This document shows positions 55,799 to 63,653 of a stretch of DNA of 64,000 bases, one piece after another; position 1 is the first letter of the stretch; each line of letters opens with the position of its first letter. A program made the translations under genes and the position numbers. The notes beneath the pieces are model-generated. The model saw nothing but the letters and a program-made list of their open reading frames with translations. It had not been told where the DNA came from and did no database searches. The stretch is from the NCBI RefSeq assembly GCF_014650435.1, contig NZ_BMUY01000006.1, forward strand, positions 186,001 through 250,000. The letters are read 5' to 3'. Source of the stretch: Streptomyces tendae (GTDB lineage: Bacteria; Actinomycetota; Actinomycetes; Streptomycetales; Streptomycetaceae).

Positions 55799-57642
55799 AC
55801 ACCGGTGAACTCGTCGACCTCGGACAGCAGTTGCGCGTCGACAGCGTACGGGCGTCCGCCGCCGCGGGCTCCGGGCACCCGACGTCGTCGATGTCCGCCG
55901 CGGACCTGATGGCCGTACTCCTGGCCAACCACCTCCGCTACGACTTCGAGCGCCCCGCCCACCCAGGCAACGACCGCTTCGTGCTCTCCAAGGGGCACGC
56001 CTCGCCGCTGCTCTACTCCGCCTTCAAGGCGGCCGGTGCCATCGACGACGAGGAACTGCTCACCTTCCGCAAGCTGGGCAGCCGCCTGGAGGGGCACCCC
56101 ACGCCGCAGCGGCTGCCGTGGGTCGAGACGGCCACCGGCTCGCTCGGACAGGGGCTGCCCGTGGGTGTCGGCATCGCGCTGGCCGGCAAGCGGCTCGACC
56201 ACGCCGACTACCGCGTGTGGGTGCTGTGCGGCGACAGCGAGATGGCCGAGGGGTCGGTGTGGGAGGCCGCCGAGCACGCCGGGTACGAGCACCTCGACAA
56301 CCTCACCGTGATCGTCGACGTCAACCGGCTCGGCCAGCGCGGGCCCACCCGGCACGGCCACGACCTCGACGCGTACGCGCGCCGCTTCCGGGCCTTCGAA
56401 TGGCACACCATCGAGATCGACGGTCACGACGTCGACGCCATCGACCGCGCCTACGGCGAGGCCCTGTCCACCAAGGGCCAGCCCACCGTGATCATCGCCC
56501 GCACGCTCAAGGGCAAGGGCGTCAAGGCCGTGGAGGACCGCGAGGGCCAGCACGGCAAGCCGCTGCCCGAGGCCGAGGAGGCGATCGCCGAACTCGGCGG
56601 CCCCCGCGACATCGGCGTGCGGGTGCACGAGCCCGAGGCCGCCCGGGCCCTGCACTCGGCGGGCACCGGACAGACCGAGCTGCCCCGCTACGACAAGGGC
56701 GACGAGATCGCCACCCGCAACGCCTTCGGCGAGGCGCTCGCCGCGGTCGGCACCGCGCGTGGCGACGTCGTCGCCCTCGACGGCGAGGTCGGCGACTCCA
56801 CGCGGGCGGAGTTCTTCGCCAAGGAGCACCCCGAGCGGTACTTCGAGTGCTACATCGCCGAGCAGCAGATGGTGGCCGCCGCGGTGGGCATGGCGGCGCG
56901 CGGCCGGGTGCCGTTCGCCACCACCTTCGCCGCCTTCCTGACCCGCGCGTACGACTTCGTGCGCATGGCCTCGATCAGCGGCGCCGGTATCAACCTCGTC
57001 GGCTCCCACGCGGGCGTCGCCATCGGCCAGGACGGGCCCAGCCAGATGGGCCTGGAGGACCTCGCCATGATGCGGGCCATCCACGGCTCCACCGTGCTGT
57101 ACCCGTGCGACGCCAACCAGACCGCGCGCCTGGTCGCCGAGATGGCGGGGCTGGAGGGCATCAGGTACCTGCGCACCTCGCGCGGCGAGAGCAAGGTGAT
57201 CTACGGCCCCGACGAGGAGTTCCCCGTCGGCGGCAGCAAGGTGCTGCGCTCCTCCGACGCCGACCGGCTCACCGTCGTCGCGGCCGGCGTCACCCTGCAC
57301 GAGGCGCTCGCCGCCGCCGACGCCCTGGCAGCCGACGGCATCCAGGTCCGGGTGATCGACCTGTACTCGGTCAAGCCCGTCGACCGGGCCACCCTGCGCG
57401 CGGCCGCCGAGGAGACCGGCTGCCTGGTGACCGTGGAGGACCACCGCCGGGAGGGCGGCATCGGCGACGCCGTGCTGGACGCCTTCACGGACGGCCGGCC
57501 CGTGCCCCGGCTGGTCCGGCTCGCGGTCACGACGATGCCGGGCTCCGCGACTCCGGCGGAGGAAATGCACGCGGCGGGGATCGACGCCGAGTCCATCGAG
57601 GCGACCGCCCGGATGCTCGTGGAGCAGGCGATCGTCCCGTGA
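55795..57642 (+). CDS. transketolase
   Basis: The 615-residue thiamine-diphosphate enzyme transfers two-carbon units between sugar phosphates in the pentose phosphate pathway. N-terminal half: SAAAGSGHPTSSMSAADLMA, LSKGHASPLLYSA, GSLGQGLPVGVGIALAGKRL and the ThDP motif GDSEMAEGSVWEAAEHAG...N. C-terminal half: ECYIAEQQMVAAAVGMAARG with the activating Glu, GSHAGVAIGQDGPSQMGLEDL and VVEDHRREGG-like VTVEDHRREGGIGDAV. It is a compact transketolase, probably a second copy beside the main tkt-tal cluster. ATGA overlap with NDH-2 upstream and GTGA overlap with the polymerase gene downstream. Confidence 0.93.
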   Translation: MNTGELVDLGQQLRVDSVRASAAAGSGHPTSSMSAADLMAVLLANHLRYDFERPAHPGNDRFVLSKGHASPLLYSAFKAAGAIDDEELLTFRKLGSRLEGHPTPQRLPWVETATGSLGQGLPVGVGIALAGKRLDHADYRVWVLCGDSEMAEGSVWEAAEHAGYEHLDNLTVIVDVNRLGQRGPTRHGHDLDAYARRFRAFEWHTIEIDGHDVDAIDRAYGEALSTKGQPTVIIARTLKGKGVKAVEDREGQHGKPLPEAEEAIAELGGPRDIGVRVHEPEAARALHSAGTGQTELPRYDKGDEIATRNAFGEALAAVGTARGDVVALDGEVGDSTRAEFFAKEHPERYFECYIAEQQMVAAAVGMAARGRVPFATTFAAFLTRAYDFVRMASISGAGINLVGSHAGVAIGQDGPSQMGLEDLAMMRAIHGSTVLYPCDANQTARLVAEMAGLEGIRYLRTSRGESKVIYGPDEEFPVGGSKVLRSSDADRLTVVAAGVTLHEALAAADALAADGIQVRVIDLYSVKPVDRATLRAAAEETGCLVTVEDHRREGGIGDAVLDAFTDGRPVPRLVRLAVTTMPGSATPAEEMHAAGIDAESIEATARMLVEQAIVP

Positions 57643-58586
57643 GCTCGGGCGGCGGCGGGGACGGCGACCGCCCCCGGACCGTGCGGGCCGGACGGCACAC
57701 GGTGGAGGTGCACCGGCCGGGCAAGGTGCTGTTCCCGGCCGGCGACGGCGGCGCCGAGGAGTACACCAAGGGCGATCTCGTCGACTACCACCGTGCCGTC
57801 GCCCCGTTCATGCTGCCGCACCTGCGGGGCCGCCCGCTGATGCTGGAACGGCACCCGGACGGGACCGACGGACCGCGGTTCATGCAGAAGAACACCCCGG
57901 AGCACTACCCGGAGTGGATCGAACGCGTCGAGGTCGGCAAGGAGGGCGGCACCGTCTGCCACACCGTGTGCGACGACTCCGCCACCCTCGTGTACCTCGC
58001 CGACCAGGCCGCCCTCACCCTGCACCGCTGGCTGTCCCGGACCGGGCGGCTCGACCGGCCGGACCGCATGGTCTTCGACCTCGACCCGGCCGGCGACGAC
58101 TTCGAGGCGGTGCGCGCGGCGGCCCGACTGCTGCGCGAGCTGCTCGACGAGCTGAGGCTGCCCTCGGCGCCGATGACCACCGGATCCCGCGGCCTGCACA
58201 TCGTCGTCCCGCTGGACGGTCGCCAAGTCTTCGACGATGTACGGGAGTTCGCGCGAACCGTCGCCGACGTCCTGGCCGCCGCCCACCCGGACCGGCTCAC
58301 CACCGCCGCCCGCAAGAAGGACCGCGGCGACCGCCTCTACCTCGACATCCAGCGCAACGCCTACGCGCAGACCGCGGTCGCCCCCTTCACCGTGCGCGCC
58401 CGCCCGGGCGCCCCCGTGGCCACGCCCATGTCCTGGGACCAGCTGGACGACCCCGCCCTGAACGCCCGCCGCTGGACCGTCGCGGACGCCGTCGAGCAGG
58501 CCCGTACCCGGCCCTGGGCCGGAATCATGAACCGTCCCCGCGCCCTGGGCCCGGCCCGGCGGCGCCTGAACGCTCTGCACGGCTGA
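57639..58586 (+). CDS. stand-alone LigD-type polymerase/primase domain protein
   Basis: The 315-residue protein is the polymerase domain of LigD (archaeo-eukaryotic primase fold) without ligase or nuclease domains. It shows VRAGRHTVEVHRPGKVLFPA, LMLERHPDGTDGPRFMQKNT, the catalytic D-x-D in MVFDLDPAGDDFE, TTGSRGLHIVVPL and TTAARKKDRGDRLYLD. Such PolDom proteins insert ribonucleotides and fill gaps, in non-homologous end joining with Ku or in other repair. No ku or ligD ligase gene lies in the window. GTG 57639 overlaps the transketolase stop. It ends 65 nt before gvpO without a visible terminator. Confidence 0.92.
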   Translation: MSSGGGGDGDRPRTVRAGRHTVEVHRPGKVLFPAGDGGAEEYTKGDLVDYHRAVAPFMLPHLRGRPLMLERHPDGTDGPRFMQKNTPEHYPEWIERVEVGKEGGTVCHTVCDDSATLVYLADQAALTLHRWLSRTGRLDRPDRMVFDLDPAGDDFEAVRAAARLLRELLDELRLPSAPMTTGSRGLHIVVPLDGRQVFDDVREFARTVADVLAAAHPDRLTTAARKKDRGDRLYLDIQRNAYAQTAVAPFTVRARPGAPVATPMSWDQLDDPALNARRWTVADAVEQARTRPWAGIMNRPRALGPARRRLNALHG

Positions 58587-58589
58587 GCG

Positions 58590-58619
58590 GTTCGCGCAAC
58601 TCGGCGAGGTTTGGCGAAC
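58590..58619. promoter_or_regulatory. inverted repeat in the gvpO upstream gap
   Basis: GTTCGC (58590-58595) and GCGAAC (58614-58619) are reverse complements 18 nt apart, between the polymerase gene stop and gvpO. It is a weak operator candidate; no housekeeping promoter is recognisable here. Confidence 0.3.
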
Positions 58620-58651
58620 ACACATACGGCCACCCGAGTGACGAGGTGGCC

Positions 58652-59017
58652 ATGACCAACACCAAGAAGACGCCCGAATCCCGCGACTCGCAACGAGGTT
58701 CACGCGAGTCACAGGAATCACACGAGTCGCACACACCACAGAAGTCGAAGCGTCCCAAGCCCATGGAGGTTCTGCGCGAGGCGCGAGCCCAGCTCGCGGA
58801 GCTCACCGGCATGACCGCCGAGTCCGTGTCGTCCTTCGAGCAGACGGAGGAGGGCTGGGCACTGGAGGTCGAGGTCCTGGAACTGGAACGCGTGCCCGAC
58901 ACCATGAGCCTGATGGCGAGCTACCAGGTGGAACTGGACCCCGAGGGACAACTCACGGGCTACCGGCGCGTCCGGCGCTACGAACGCGGCCGGGCCGACT
59001 CCCGCGGCGGCCGCTAG
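58652..59017 (+). CDS. gvpO: gas vesicle protein GvpO
   Basis: The 121-residue protein has a disordered, Ser/Lys/Glu-rich N-terminus (about 1-35) and a conserved GvpO domain: MEVLREARAQLAELTGMTAE, GWALEVEVLELERVPDTMSLMASYQVELD, GYRRVRRYERGR. GvpO is needed for gas vesicle formation in haloarchaea, possibly as chaperone or regulator. It is the first gene of the gvp operon. The ATG follows GACGAGG. The 65-bp upstream gap contains GTTCGC-N18-GCGAAC (58590-58619) but no clear promoter; transcription could also run in from the polymerase gene. Confidence 0.92.
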   Translation: MTNTKKTPESRDSQRGSRESQESHESHTPQKSKRPKPMEVLREARAQLAELTGMTAESVSSFEQTEEGWALEVEVLELERVPDTMSLMASYQVELDPEGQLTGYRRVRRYERGRADSRGGR

Positions 59018-59055
59018 GCCGTCGACAAGACAGAGAAGACGGAGGAATAGCTGGC

Positions 59056-59493
59056 ATGACTGTCGTACCGGCACAACAGACCGGCGGTGGAGGCGGCAGC
59101 AGCGGCCTTTACGACGTGCTCGAGCTTGTTCTGGACAGGGGGCTCGTCATCGACGCCTTCGTGCGAGTCTCCCTGGTCGGCATCGAGATCCTGAAGATCG
59201 ACGTCCGTGTCGTCGTCGCCAGCGTGGACACGTATCTGCGCTTCGCCGAGGCATGCAACCGGCTCGACCTGGAGGCCGGGCCGCGCAAGGACCCGGGGCT
59301 GCCCGACCTGGTCGGCGAGATGACCGAGTCCGGCGCCCGCGGCAAGTCCAAGGGGGCGCTGTCCGGCGCCGCCGAGACCATCTCCGACGCGTTCAAGCAG
59401 GCCCGCGACGAGGGCGGCTCCGAGCGTGAGACCTCATCGCGTCCGCGCGCCCGCAAGGCCGCGCCCTCGCGCCGGAAGGAGGAGCAGGAGTGA
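59056..59493 (+). CDS. gvpA: major gas vesicle protein GvpA with extended C-terminus
   Basis: The 145-residue protein contains the canonical GvpA shell core at about 15-75: LYDVLELVLDRGLVIDAFVR, VSLVGIEILKIDVRVVVASV, DTYLRFAEACNRLDL. GvpA forms the amphiphilic ribbed wall of the gas vesicle. Typical GvpA is about 70-80 residues; here about 70 extra residues follow, polar and ending in a basic stretch (RPRARKAAPSRRKEEQE). Two shorter GvpA-like genes (gvpJ, gvpS) lie downstream. The ATG has a GAGGAA-like ribosome binding site; the GTG of gvpF overlaps its stop. Confidence 0.94.
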   Translation: MTVVPAQQTGGGGGSSGLYDVLELVLDRGLVIDAFVRVSLVGIEILKIDVRVVVASVDTYLRFAEACNRLDLEAGPRKDPGLPDLVGEMTESGARGKSKGALSGAAETISDAFKQARDEGGSERETSSRPRARKAAPSRRKEEQE

Positions 59494-60263
59494 GTACGTA
59501 CGTCTACGGCATCACCGCCGCCAGGCATCCCGCGCTCCCCGAGGGCACGGGCGGGGTCGGTGATCCGCCGCGCGAGGTGCGGATCCTCAAGGAGGGCGAA
59601 CTGGCGGCCGTCGTCAGTGACGCGCCCGAGGGACTGCGCCCCAAGCGCAGGGAGCTGCTCGCCCACCAGAACGTGCTGAGCGAGATCGGTGCGGACGGCT
59701 GTGTGCTGCCCATGCGCTTCGGCAGCGTCGCCCCCGACGACAAGGCGGTCACCGGAGTCCTCGCCGAGCGCGCCGAGCACTACGCGGAACGCCTGGGGGC
59801 GCTGGACGGCCGGGTCGAGTACAACATCAAGGCCAACCACGTCGAAGAGGCCGTACTGCACCACGTGATGGCCGAGAACCCCGAGATCCGCGCCCTCGCC
59901 GAGTCCAACAGGCAGGCGGGTGGCGGGACCTACGAGACGAAGATCCGGCTCGGCGAGATGGTCGCCGCCGCGGTCAAGGGCAAGGAGGCCGAGGACGCCA
60001 CCGCGCTGGAGCGCGCCCTGGAGGCCGCCGCGGACGCCGTGAGCGTGGGCCCCGAGTCCACCGGCTGGCTGGCGAACGTCTCGTTCCTGGTGAAACGGGA
60101 GGCGGCCGACCAGTTCCTGGCCGCAGTCGAGGGGGCCCGGGACCGGATGCCGCACCTGGAGGTCCGCGTGAACGGCCCGCTGCCGCCGTACAGCTTCGTC
60201 GAGCCCGGCCCGGCCGAGCCCGCGGGCACGGCGGCCGGCGGTGCGGACGCCGGAGCGGGGTGA
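59490..60263 (+). CDS. gvpF: gas vesicle protein GvpF
   Basis: The 257-residue protein belongs to the GvpL/GvpF family, minor structural proteins or chaperones that contact GvpA at nucleation. N-terminal STYVYGITAARHPALPEG and VVSDAPEGLRPKRRELLAHQNVLSEI, then VLPMRFGSVAPDD are family hallmarks; LDGRVEYNIKANH follows. The C-terminal domain has ANVSFLVKREAADQFLAAVE and ends VRVNGPLPPYSFV. It overlaps gvpA and is followed by gvpG after 4 nt. A second family member, gvpL, is at 62676. Confidence 0.94.
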   Translation: MSTYVYGITAARHPALPEGTGGVGDPPREVRILKEGELAAVVSDAPEGLRPKRRELLAHQNVLSEIGADGCVLPMRFGSVAPDDKAVTGVLAERAEHYAERLGALDGRVEYNIKANHVEEAVLHHVMAENPEIRALAESNRQAGGGTYETKIRLGEMVAAAVKGKEAEDATALERALEAAADAVSVGPESTGWLANVSFLVKREAADQFLAAVEGARDRMPHLEVRVNGPLPPYSFVEPGPAEPAGTAAGGADAGAG

Positions 60264-60267
60264 CGAC

Positions 60268-60531
60268 ATGGGACTGATCTCGGAGGTCCTGCTGCTGCCG
60301 TTCGCACCGGTGCGCGGCAGCGCCTGGGCCATCAGACAGGTGCTGGACGAGGCCGAGCGGATCTACTACGACCCGGCCACGGTAAGGGCCGAACTTGCCC
60401 GCCTGGAAGAGCAGTTGGAGGCCGGTGAGGTCACGGAGGAGGAGTTCGACCGACAGGAGGACGAGCTTCTGGACCGGCTGGAGATCGCTACGCGCACGAG
60501 CGCGGGATTAGGCAACGGGACGGCACCATGA
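60268..60531 (+). CDS. gvpG: gas vesicle protein GvpG, with a TTA codon
   Basis: The 87-residue coiled-coil protein is GvpG: MGLISEVLLLPFAPVRGSAW, then the helical core AELARLEEQLEAGEVTEEEF and RQEDELLDRLEIA. GvpG is a small essential assembly protein. Codon 81 is TTA (60508-60510), the leucine codon read by the bldA tRNA; it lies in the poorly conserved last seven residues, after the helix. ATG 60268 is chosen because the family starts with MGLI. gvpY overlaps by ATGA, so ribosome stalling at the TTA would also affect gvpY translation. Confidence 0.92.
   Translation: MGLISEVLLLPFAPVRGSAWAIRQVLDEAERIYYDPATVRAELARLEEQLEAGEVTEEEFDRQEDELLDRLEIATRTSAGLGNGTAP
60508..60510 (+). other. TTA (bldA) codon in gvpG
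   Basis: The in-frame TTA is leucine 81 of 87 in gvpG, 18 nt before the start of gvpY. Only one other in-frame TTA was found in the genes of this window, in the HEAT gene at 31376-31378. Confidence 0.92.
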
Positions 60532-61259
60532 ATCGAGTGGGACTGGGCCTCGCCATAGGGGCCGGATACCTGCTGGGACGCACGAAGAAGCTGAAAATGG
60601 CGGTCGCCGTGGGCACCATGGTGGCCGGCAAGAAGATGAACCTCACCCCGAAGGGCATCGCCGAACTGGTCTCCGGACAACTGCAGAACAACCCGCAGTT
60701 CAAGGAGATCGGCGACCAGCTCCGTACCGACCTGAGGGGCGTGGGCAAGGCGGCCTCCGGGGCCATGGTCGAGCGGCAGATCGACGCGCTCGCCGACCGG
60801 CTGCACGGGCGCACCGCCGAGGTGCGTGACCAGCTCTCCGGCGTGGCGTCCCGGGCACCCGGCGTCGGATCCGACGACTCCCGGGAGTCGCGCGACTCCG
60901 AGGCCTCGGAGGACTCGGAGTACGAGGAGGCGACCGGGGAGCGGGAGGAGCCCGAGGAGCCCGAGGAGTACCGGGACGCCGAAGAGCCCGAGGAGACCGC
61001 GGAGCAGGAGGAGCAGGAGGAGCCGGAGAAGCGGCGCGCGCCCCGGCGCGAGCGGCCCGCGAAGAAGGCACCGCCCGAGGCACGCAAGACGCCCGGGAAG
61101 GCGCCCGCGAAGAAGGCCGCGGCCAAGGCCCCCGCGAAGAAGGCCGCGGCGAAGCGTGCCCAGCCCGCCAAGAAGGCGGCCGGAAAGAAGACGGCAGGGG
61201 CCAGGAGCGCCGCCCGCGGTGCCACTGCCCGGCAGTCGAAGGGCGGTGGTGAGCGATGA
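60528..61259 (+). CDS. gvpY: gas vesicle cluster protein GvpY
   Basis: The 243-residue protein is specific to streptomycete-type gvp clusters; the name follows the published S. coelicolor order gvpOAFGYZJLSK. It has a hydrophobic N-terminus (GLGLAIGAGYLLGRTK), a helical domain to about 105, an acidic stretch (about 120-165, rich in EEPEEPEE) and a histone H1-like basic tail (about 170-243) with APAKKAA repeats. The order acid-then-base suggests self-masking or nucleic acid/protein binding. No enzyme motif. It overlaps gvpG and gvpZ by ATGA on both sides. Confidence 0.85.
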   Translation: MNRVGLGLAIGAGYLLGRTKKLKMAVAVGTMVAGKKMNLTPKGIAELVSGQLQNNPQFKEIGDQLRTDLRGVGKAASGAMVERQIDALADRLHGRTAEVRDQLSGVASRAPGVGSDDSRESRDSEASEDSEYEEATGEREEPEEPEEYRDAEEPEETAEQEEQEEPEKRRAPRRERPAKKAPPEARKTPGKAPAKKAAAKAPAKKAAAKRAQPAKKAAGKKTAGARSAARGATARQSKGGGER

Positions 61260-62356
61260 GCGACACCCTGGGGTCCGCGGCCTCCTCGGCGGGCAAGGCC
61301 GCCAAGAAGAACCCGCTGGCCGACGTGGCGCAGAGCGAGGCGGCCGACCGGCTCAAGGCCGAGGTGCAGGACTACCTCGCCGCCCAGGCCACCCGGCTGC
61401 TGACCGGCGTCGGCACCAAGCTCGGCGAGACCACCGGCAAGCTCAACGACATCGCCGAGGGCAACAGCCCCGGATTCGCCAAGCTCGCCCTCGACGGCGG
61501 ACGCAAGCTCGCCGAGGGCAAGGGCCCGATGCGGGCCGCCTTCGAGGTCGGCGCGGGCAAGGTGAAGGACAACGTGGTCGGCGCCTTCAAGAACCTCACC
61601 GGCGGCCAGGGCCGCAAGAAGGGCGGCGGCGGTCAGAAGCCGACCGTCATCATCGAGTACGTCGACGTCGGCGTACCGCTGCGCACCGCCTACGACCAGT
61701 GGACCCAGTACCAGGACTTCAGCACCTTCGCCAAGGGCGTCAAGAGCGCGAACCGTGCCGACGACACGTCCTCGGACTGGCAGCTGAAGGTCTTCTGGTC
61801 CAACCGCAGCTGGAAGGCGACGACCACCGAGCAGGTGCCCGACGACCGGATCTCGTGGACCTCCGAGGGCGCCAAGGGCTCGACCAAGGGCGTCGTCAGC
61901 TTCCACGAGCTGGCCGACAGCCTGACCCGCGTGGTCCTGGTCATCGAGTACTACCCGAAGGGCCTGTTCGAGAAGACCGGCAACATCTGGCGCGCACAGG
62001 GCCGCCGGGCCCGGCTCGACCTCAAGAACTACGTCCGTCACATCACCTTCAAGGGCGAGGCGGACGACGGCTGGCGCGGCGAGATCCGCGACGGCGAGGT
62101 GGTCCGCAGCCACGAGGACGCGGTCGCGGAGGAGGAGCAGCGCCGGGACGACGAGGAGCCCGAGGGCGAGTACGAGGAGCAGCCCGAGGACGCCTACGAG
62201 GAAGAGCCCGAGGGTGAGGGCGAGTACGAGGAGGAACCGGAGGGCGAGTACGAGGAGGCCGAGGAGGCCGAGCAGGACAAGGAAGCGGGGGAGGACGAGT
62301 ACGCGTCCGGTGACGAGTACGAGTACGAGGACGCTGAGGGCGGGAGCCGTCGATGA
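61256..62356 (+). CDS. gvpZ: gas vesicle cluster protein GvpZ (SRPBCC domain, acidic tail)
   Basis: The 366-residue protein has a helical N-terminal region (about 1-120), an SRPBCC/START-like domain (about 125-275: VIIEYVDVGVPLRTAYDQWT, FSTFAKGVKSANRADD, VSFHELADSLTRVVLVIEYY) and an extremely acidic tyrosine-rich tail (about 280-366) built of EYEE, EEPEGE and DEYEYED pieces. The SRPBCC part resembles the Streptomyces cyclase/dehydrase family found in gvp clusters. The tail charge is opposite to the GvpY tail encoded just before. Overlaps gvpY and gvpJ (ATGA). Confidence 0.87.
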   Translation: MSDTLGSAASSAGKAAKKNPLADVAQSEAADRLKAEVQDYLAAQATRLLTGVGTKLGETTGKLNDIAEGNSPGFAKLALDGGRKLAEGKGPMRAAFEVGAGKVKDNVVGAFKNLTGGQGRKKGGGGQKPTVIIEYVDVGVPLRTAYDQWTQYQDFSTFAKGVKSANRADDTSSDWQLKVFWSNRSWKATTTEQVPDDRISWTSEGAKGSTKGVVSFHELADSLTRVVLVIEYYPKGLFEKTGNIWRAQGRRARLDLKNYVRHITFKGEADDGWRGEIRDGEVVRSHEDAVAEEEQRRDDEEPEGEYEEQPEDAYEEEPEGEGEYEEEPEGEYEEAEEAEQDKEAGEDEYASGDEYEYEDAEGGSRR

Positions 62357-62679
62357 CCACCCCCAGCCGGCTGCCCGATCCCTACGGCCAGGGACAGAGC
62401 GCCAACCTCGCCGACATCCTGGAACGGGTGCTCGACAAGGGAGTCGTGATCGCGGGCGACATCAAGATCAACCTGCTCGACATCGAGTTGCTGACCATCA
62501 AGCTGCGGCTCGTCGTCGCCTCCGTCGACAAGGCCAAGGAGATGGGCATCGACTGGTGGGAGAGCGACCCCGCACTGTCCTCGCGCGCCCGGCACGACGA
62601 GCTCACCCGGGAGAACGCGGCGCTCCGCGAACGCCTGCGTGAGCTGGACCCGGGCCGCGTACCGAGGGAGGCGCCGTGA
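62353..62679 (+). CDS. gvpJ: gas vesicle protein GvpJ
   Basis: The 108-residue protein is a GvpA-family minor shell protein. The core NLADILERVLDKGVVIAGDI, KINLLDIELLTIKLRLVVAS, VDKAKEMGIDWWESDP is GvpJ-like, the DWW segment being diagnostic versus GvpA. A coiled-coil-like C-terminus (ENAALRERLRELD) follows. GvpJ is thought to sit at the cone tips where vesicles nucleate. ATGA overlap with gvpZ, GTGA overlap with gvpL. Confidence 0.93.
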   Translation: MTTPSRLPDPYGQGQSANLADILERVLDKGVVIAGDIKINLLDIELLTIKLRLVVASVDKAKEMGIDWWESDPALSSRARHDELTRENAALRERLRELDPGRVPREAP

Positions 62680-63470
62680 CCGGACTGCGCTACGTCTACG
62701 CCGTCTGCCGGCCCTTCGGCGCGGCCCTCCAGTCCCAGCTCGCCGGGGTGGCGGGCGACCCGCCCCGGCTGCTGCCGCACGGTGACCTGGTCGCCGTCGT
62801 CAGCCATGTGCCCCAGGCGGACTTCGCCGAGGAGGCGCTGCGCGCGCACCTGGAGGACCTGGACTGGCTGACCGCCACCGCCCGCGCCCACCAGCAGGTG
62901 GTCGACGCGCTCACCGCCGTCACCACCCCGCTGCCGCTGCGGCTCGCCACTGTCTTCCGCGACGACAGCGGCGTACGCGTCATGCTGGAGGAGCGCGAGG
63001 CGGCCTTCCGGCGCACGCTCGACCGGCTGGACGGCCGGGTGGAGTGGGGTGTGAAGGTGTACGTCGAGGCGGATCCGGCGCAGCAGGCGGAGCCCGAGCG
63101 GCCGGCCGCTTCGGCACCGGCCGCACCCAAGCCCGTATCGGGCCGGGACTACCTGCGGCAGCGGCGCCGGCAGACCCGGGCCAACGACGACCTGTGGAGC
63201 AGGGCCGAGGAGTTCGCCACCGGGCTGCACACGAGGCTGTCCGACCGGGCCGACGGCGCACGCCTGCACGCCCCGCAGAACCCCCGCCTTTCCGGTGCCG
63301 CCGGACGGAACGTTCTGAATGCCGCCTATCTGGTGGCCAGGGACGCATCCGAGGAATTCGTCGAAATGGTGGACCGCACGAAGGACGACGCCCCCGGAAT
63401 TCGCGTGGAACTCACCGGTCCGTGGGCGGCCTATTCCTTCGCCGGAGAAGGAGAGGGGGAGGGCTCGTGA
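62676..63470 (+). CDS. gvpL: gas vesicle protein GvpL
   Basis: The 264-residue protein is the second GvpL/GvpF-family member. It starts LRYVYAVCRPFGAALQSQL, has LVAVVSHVPQADF, PLPLRLATVFRDDSGVRVML and LDGRVEWGVKVYVEADP, then a variable Ala/Pro linker (about 125-150), and ends in NVLNAAYLVARDASEEFVEM and ELTGPWAAYSFAGEG. In other organisms GvpL interacts with most other Gvp proteins. GTG 62676 overlaps gvpJ; its TGA overlaps gvpS. Near 63290-63430 the codon use is slightly less GC-biased than its neighbours. Confidence 0.93.
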   Translation: MTGLRYVYAVCRPFGAALQSQLAGVAGDPPRLLPHGDLVAVVSHVPQADFAEEALRAHLEDLDWLTATARAHQQVVDALTAVTTPLPLRLATVFRDDSGVRVMLEEREAAFRRTLDRLDGRVEWGVKVYVEADPAQQAEPERPAASAPAAPKPVSGRDYLRQRRRQTRANDDLWSRAEEFATGLHTRLSDRADGARLHAPQNPRLSGAAGRNVLNAAYLVARDASEEFVEMVDRTKDDAPGIRVELTGPWAAYSFAGEGEGEGS

Positions 63471-63649
63471 CCGTCGTGGAGCGCCGGGAGATCGCCCTGG
63501 TGGACCTGCTGGACCGGCTGCTGGCCGGCGGAGTGGTCATCACCGGCGACGTCACGTTGCGCATCGCGGACGTCGACCTGGTCCGCATCGACCTGAACGC
63601 GCTGATCAGCTCGGTCAACCGCAACGTTCCCTCACCGTTCGGGGACTGA
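63467..63649 (+). CDS. gvpS: gas vesicle protein GvpS
   Basis: The 60-residue protein is the smallest GvpA-family member: VERREIALVDLLDRLLAGGV, VITGDVTLRIADVDLVRIDL, NALISSVN. It keeps the helix-strand-strand core but ends right after it. The GTG at 63467 overlaps the gvpL stop (GTGA). A larger out-of-frame-looking extension to the left lies within gvpL and is not coding. It probably is a minor shell component. Confidence 0.9.
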   Translation: MTVVERREIALVDLLDRLLAGGVVITGDVTLRIADVDLVRIDLNALISSVNRNVPSPFGD

Positions 63650-63653
63650 TGAC

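Noticed and set aside
57914..58651. N-terminal extension of GvpO into the polymerase gene
   Set aside because: The extension is an alternate-frame shadow of the polymerase; ATG 58652 has a ribosome binding site and family-consistent length.
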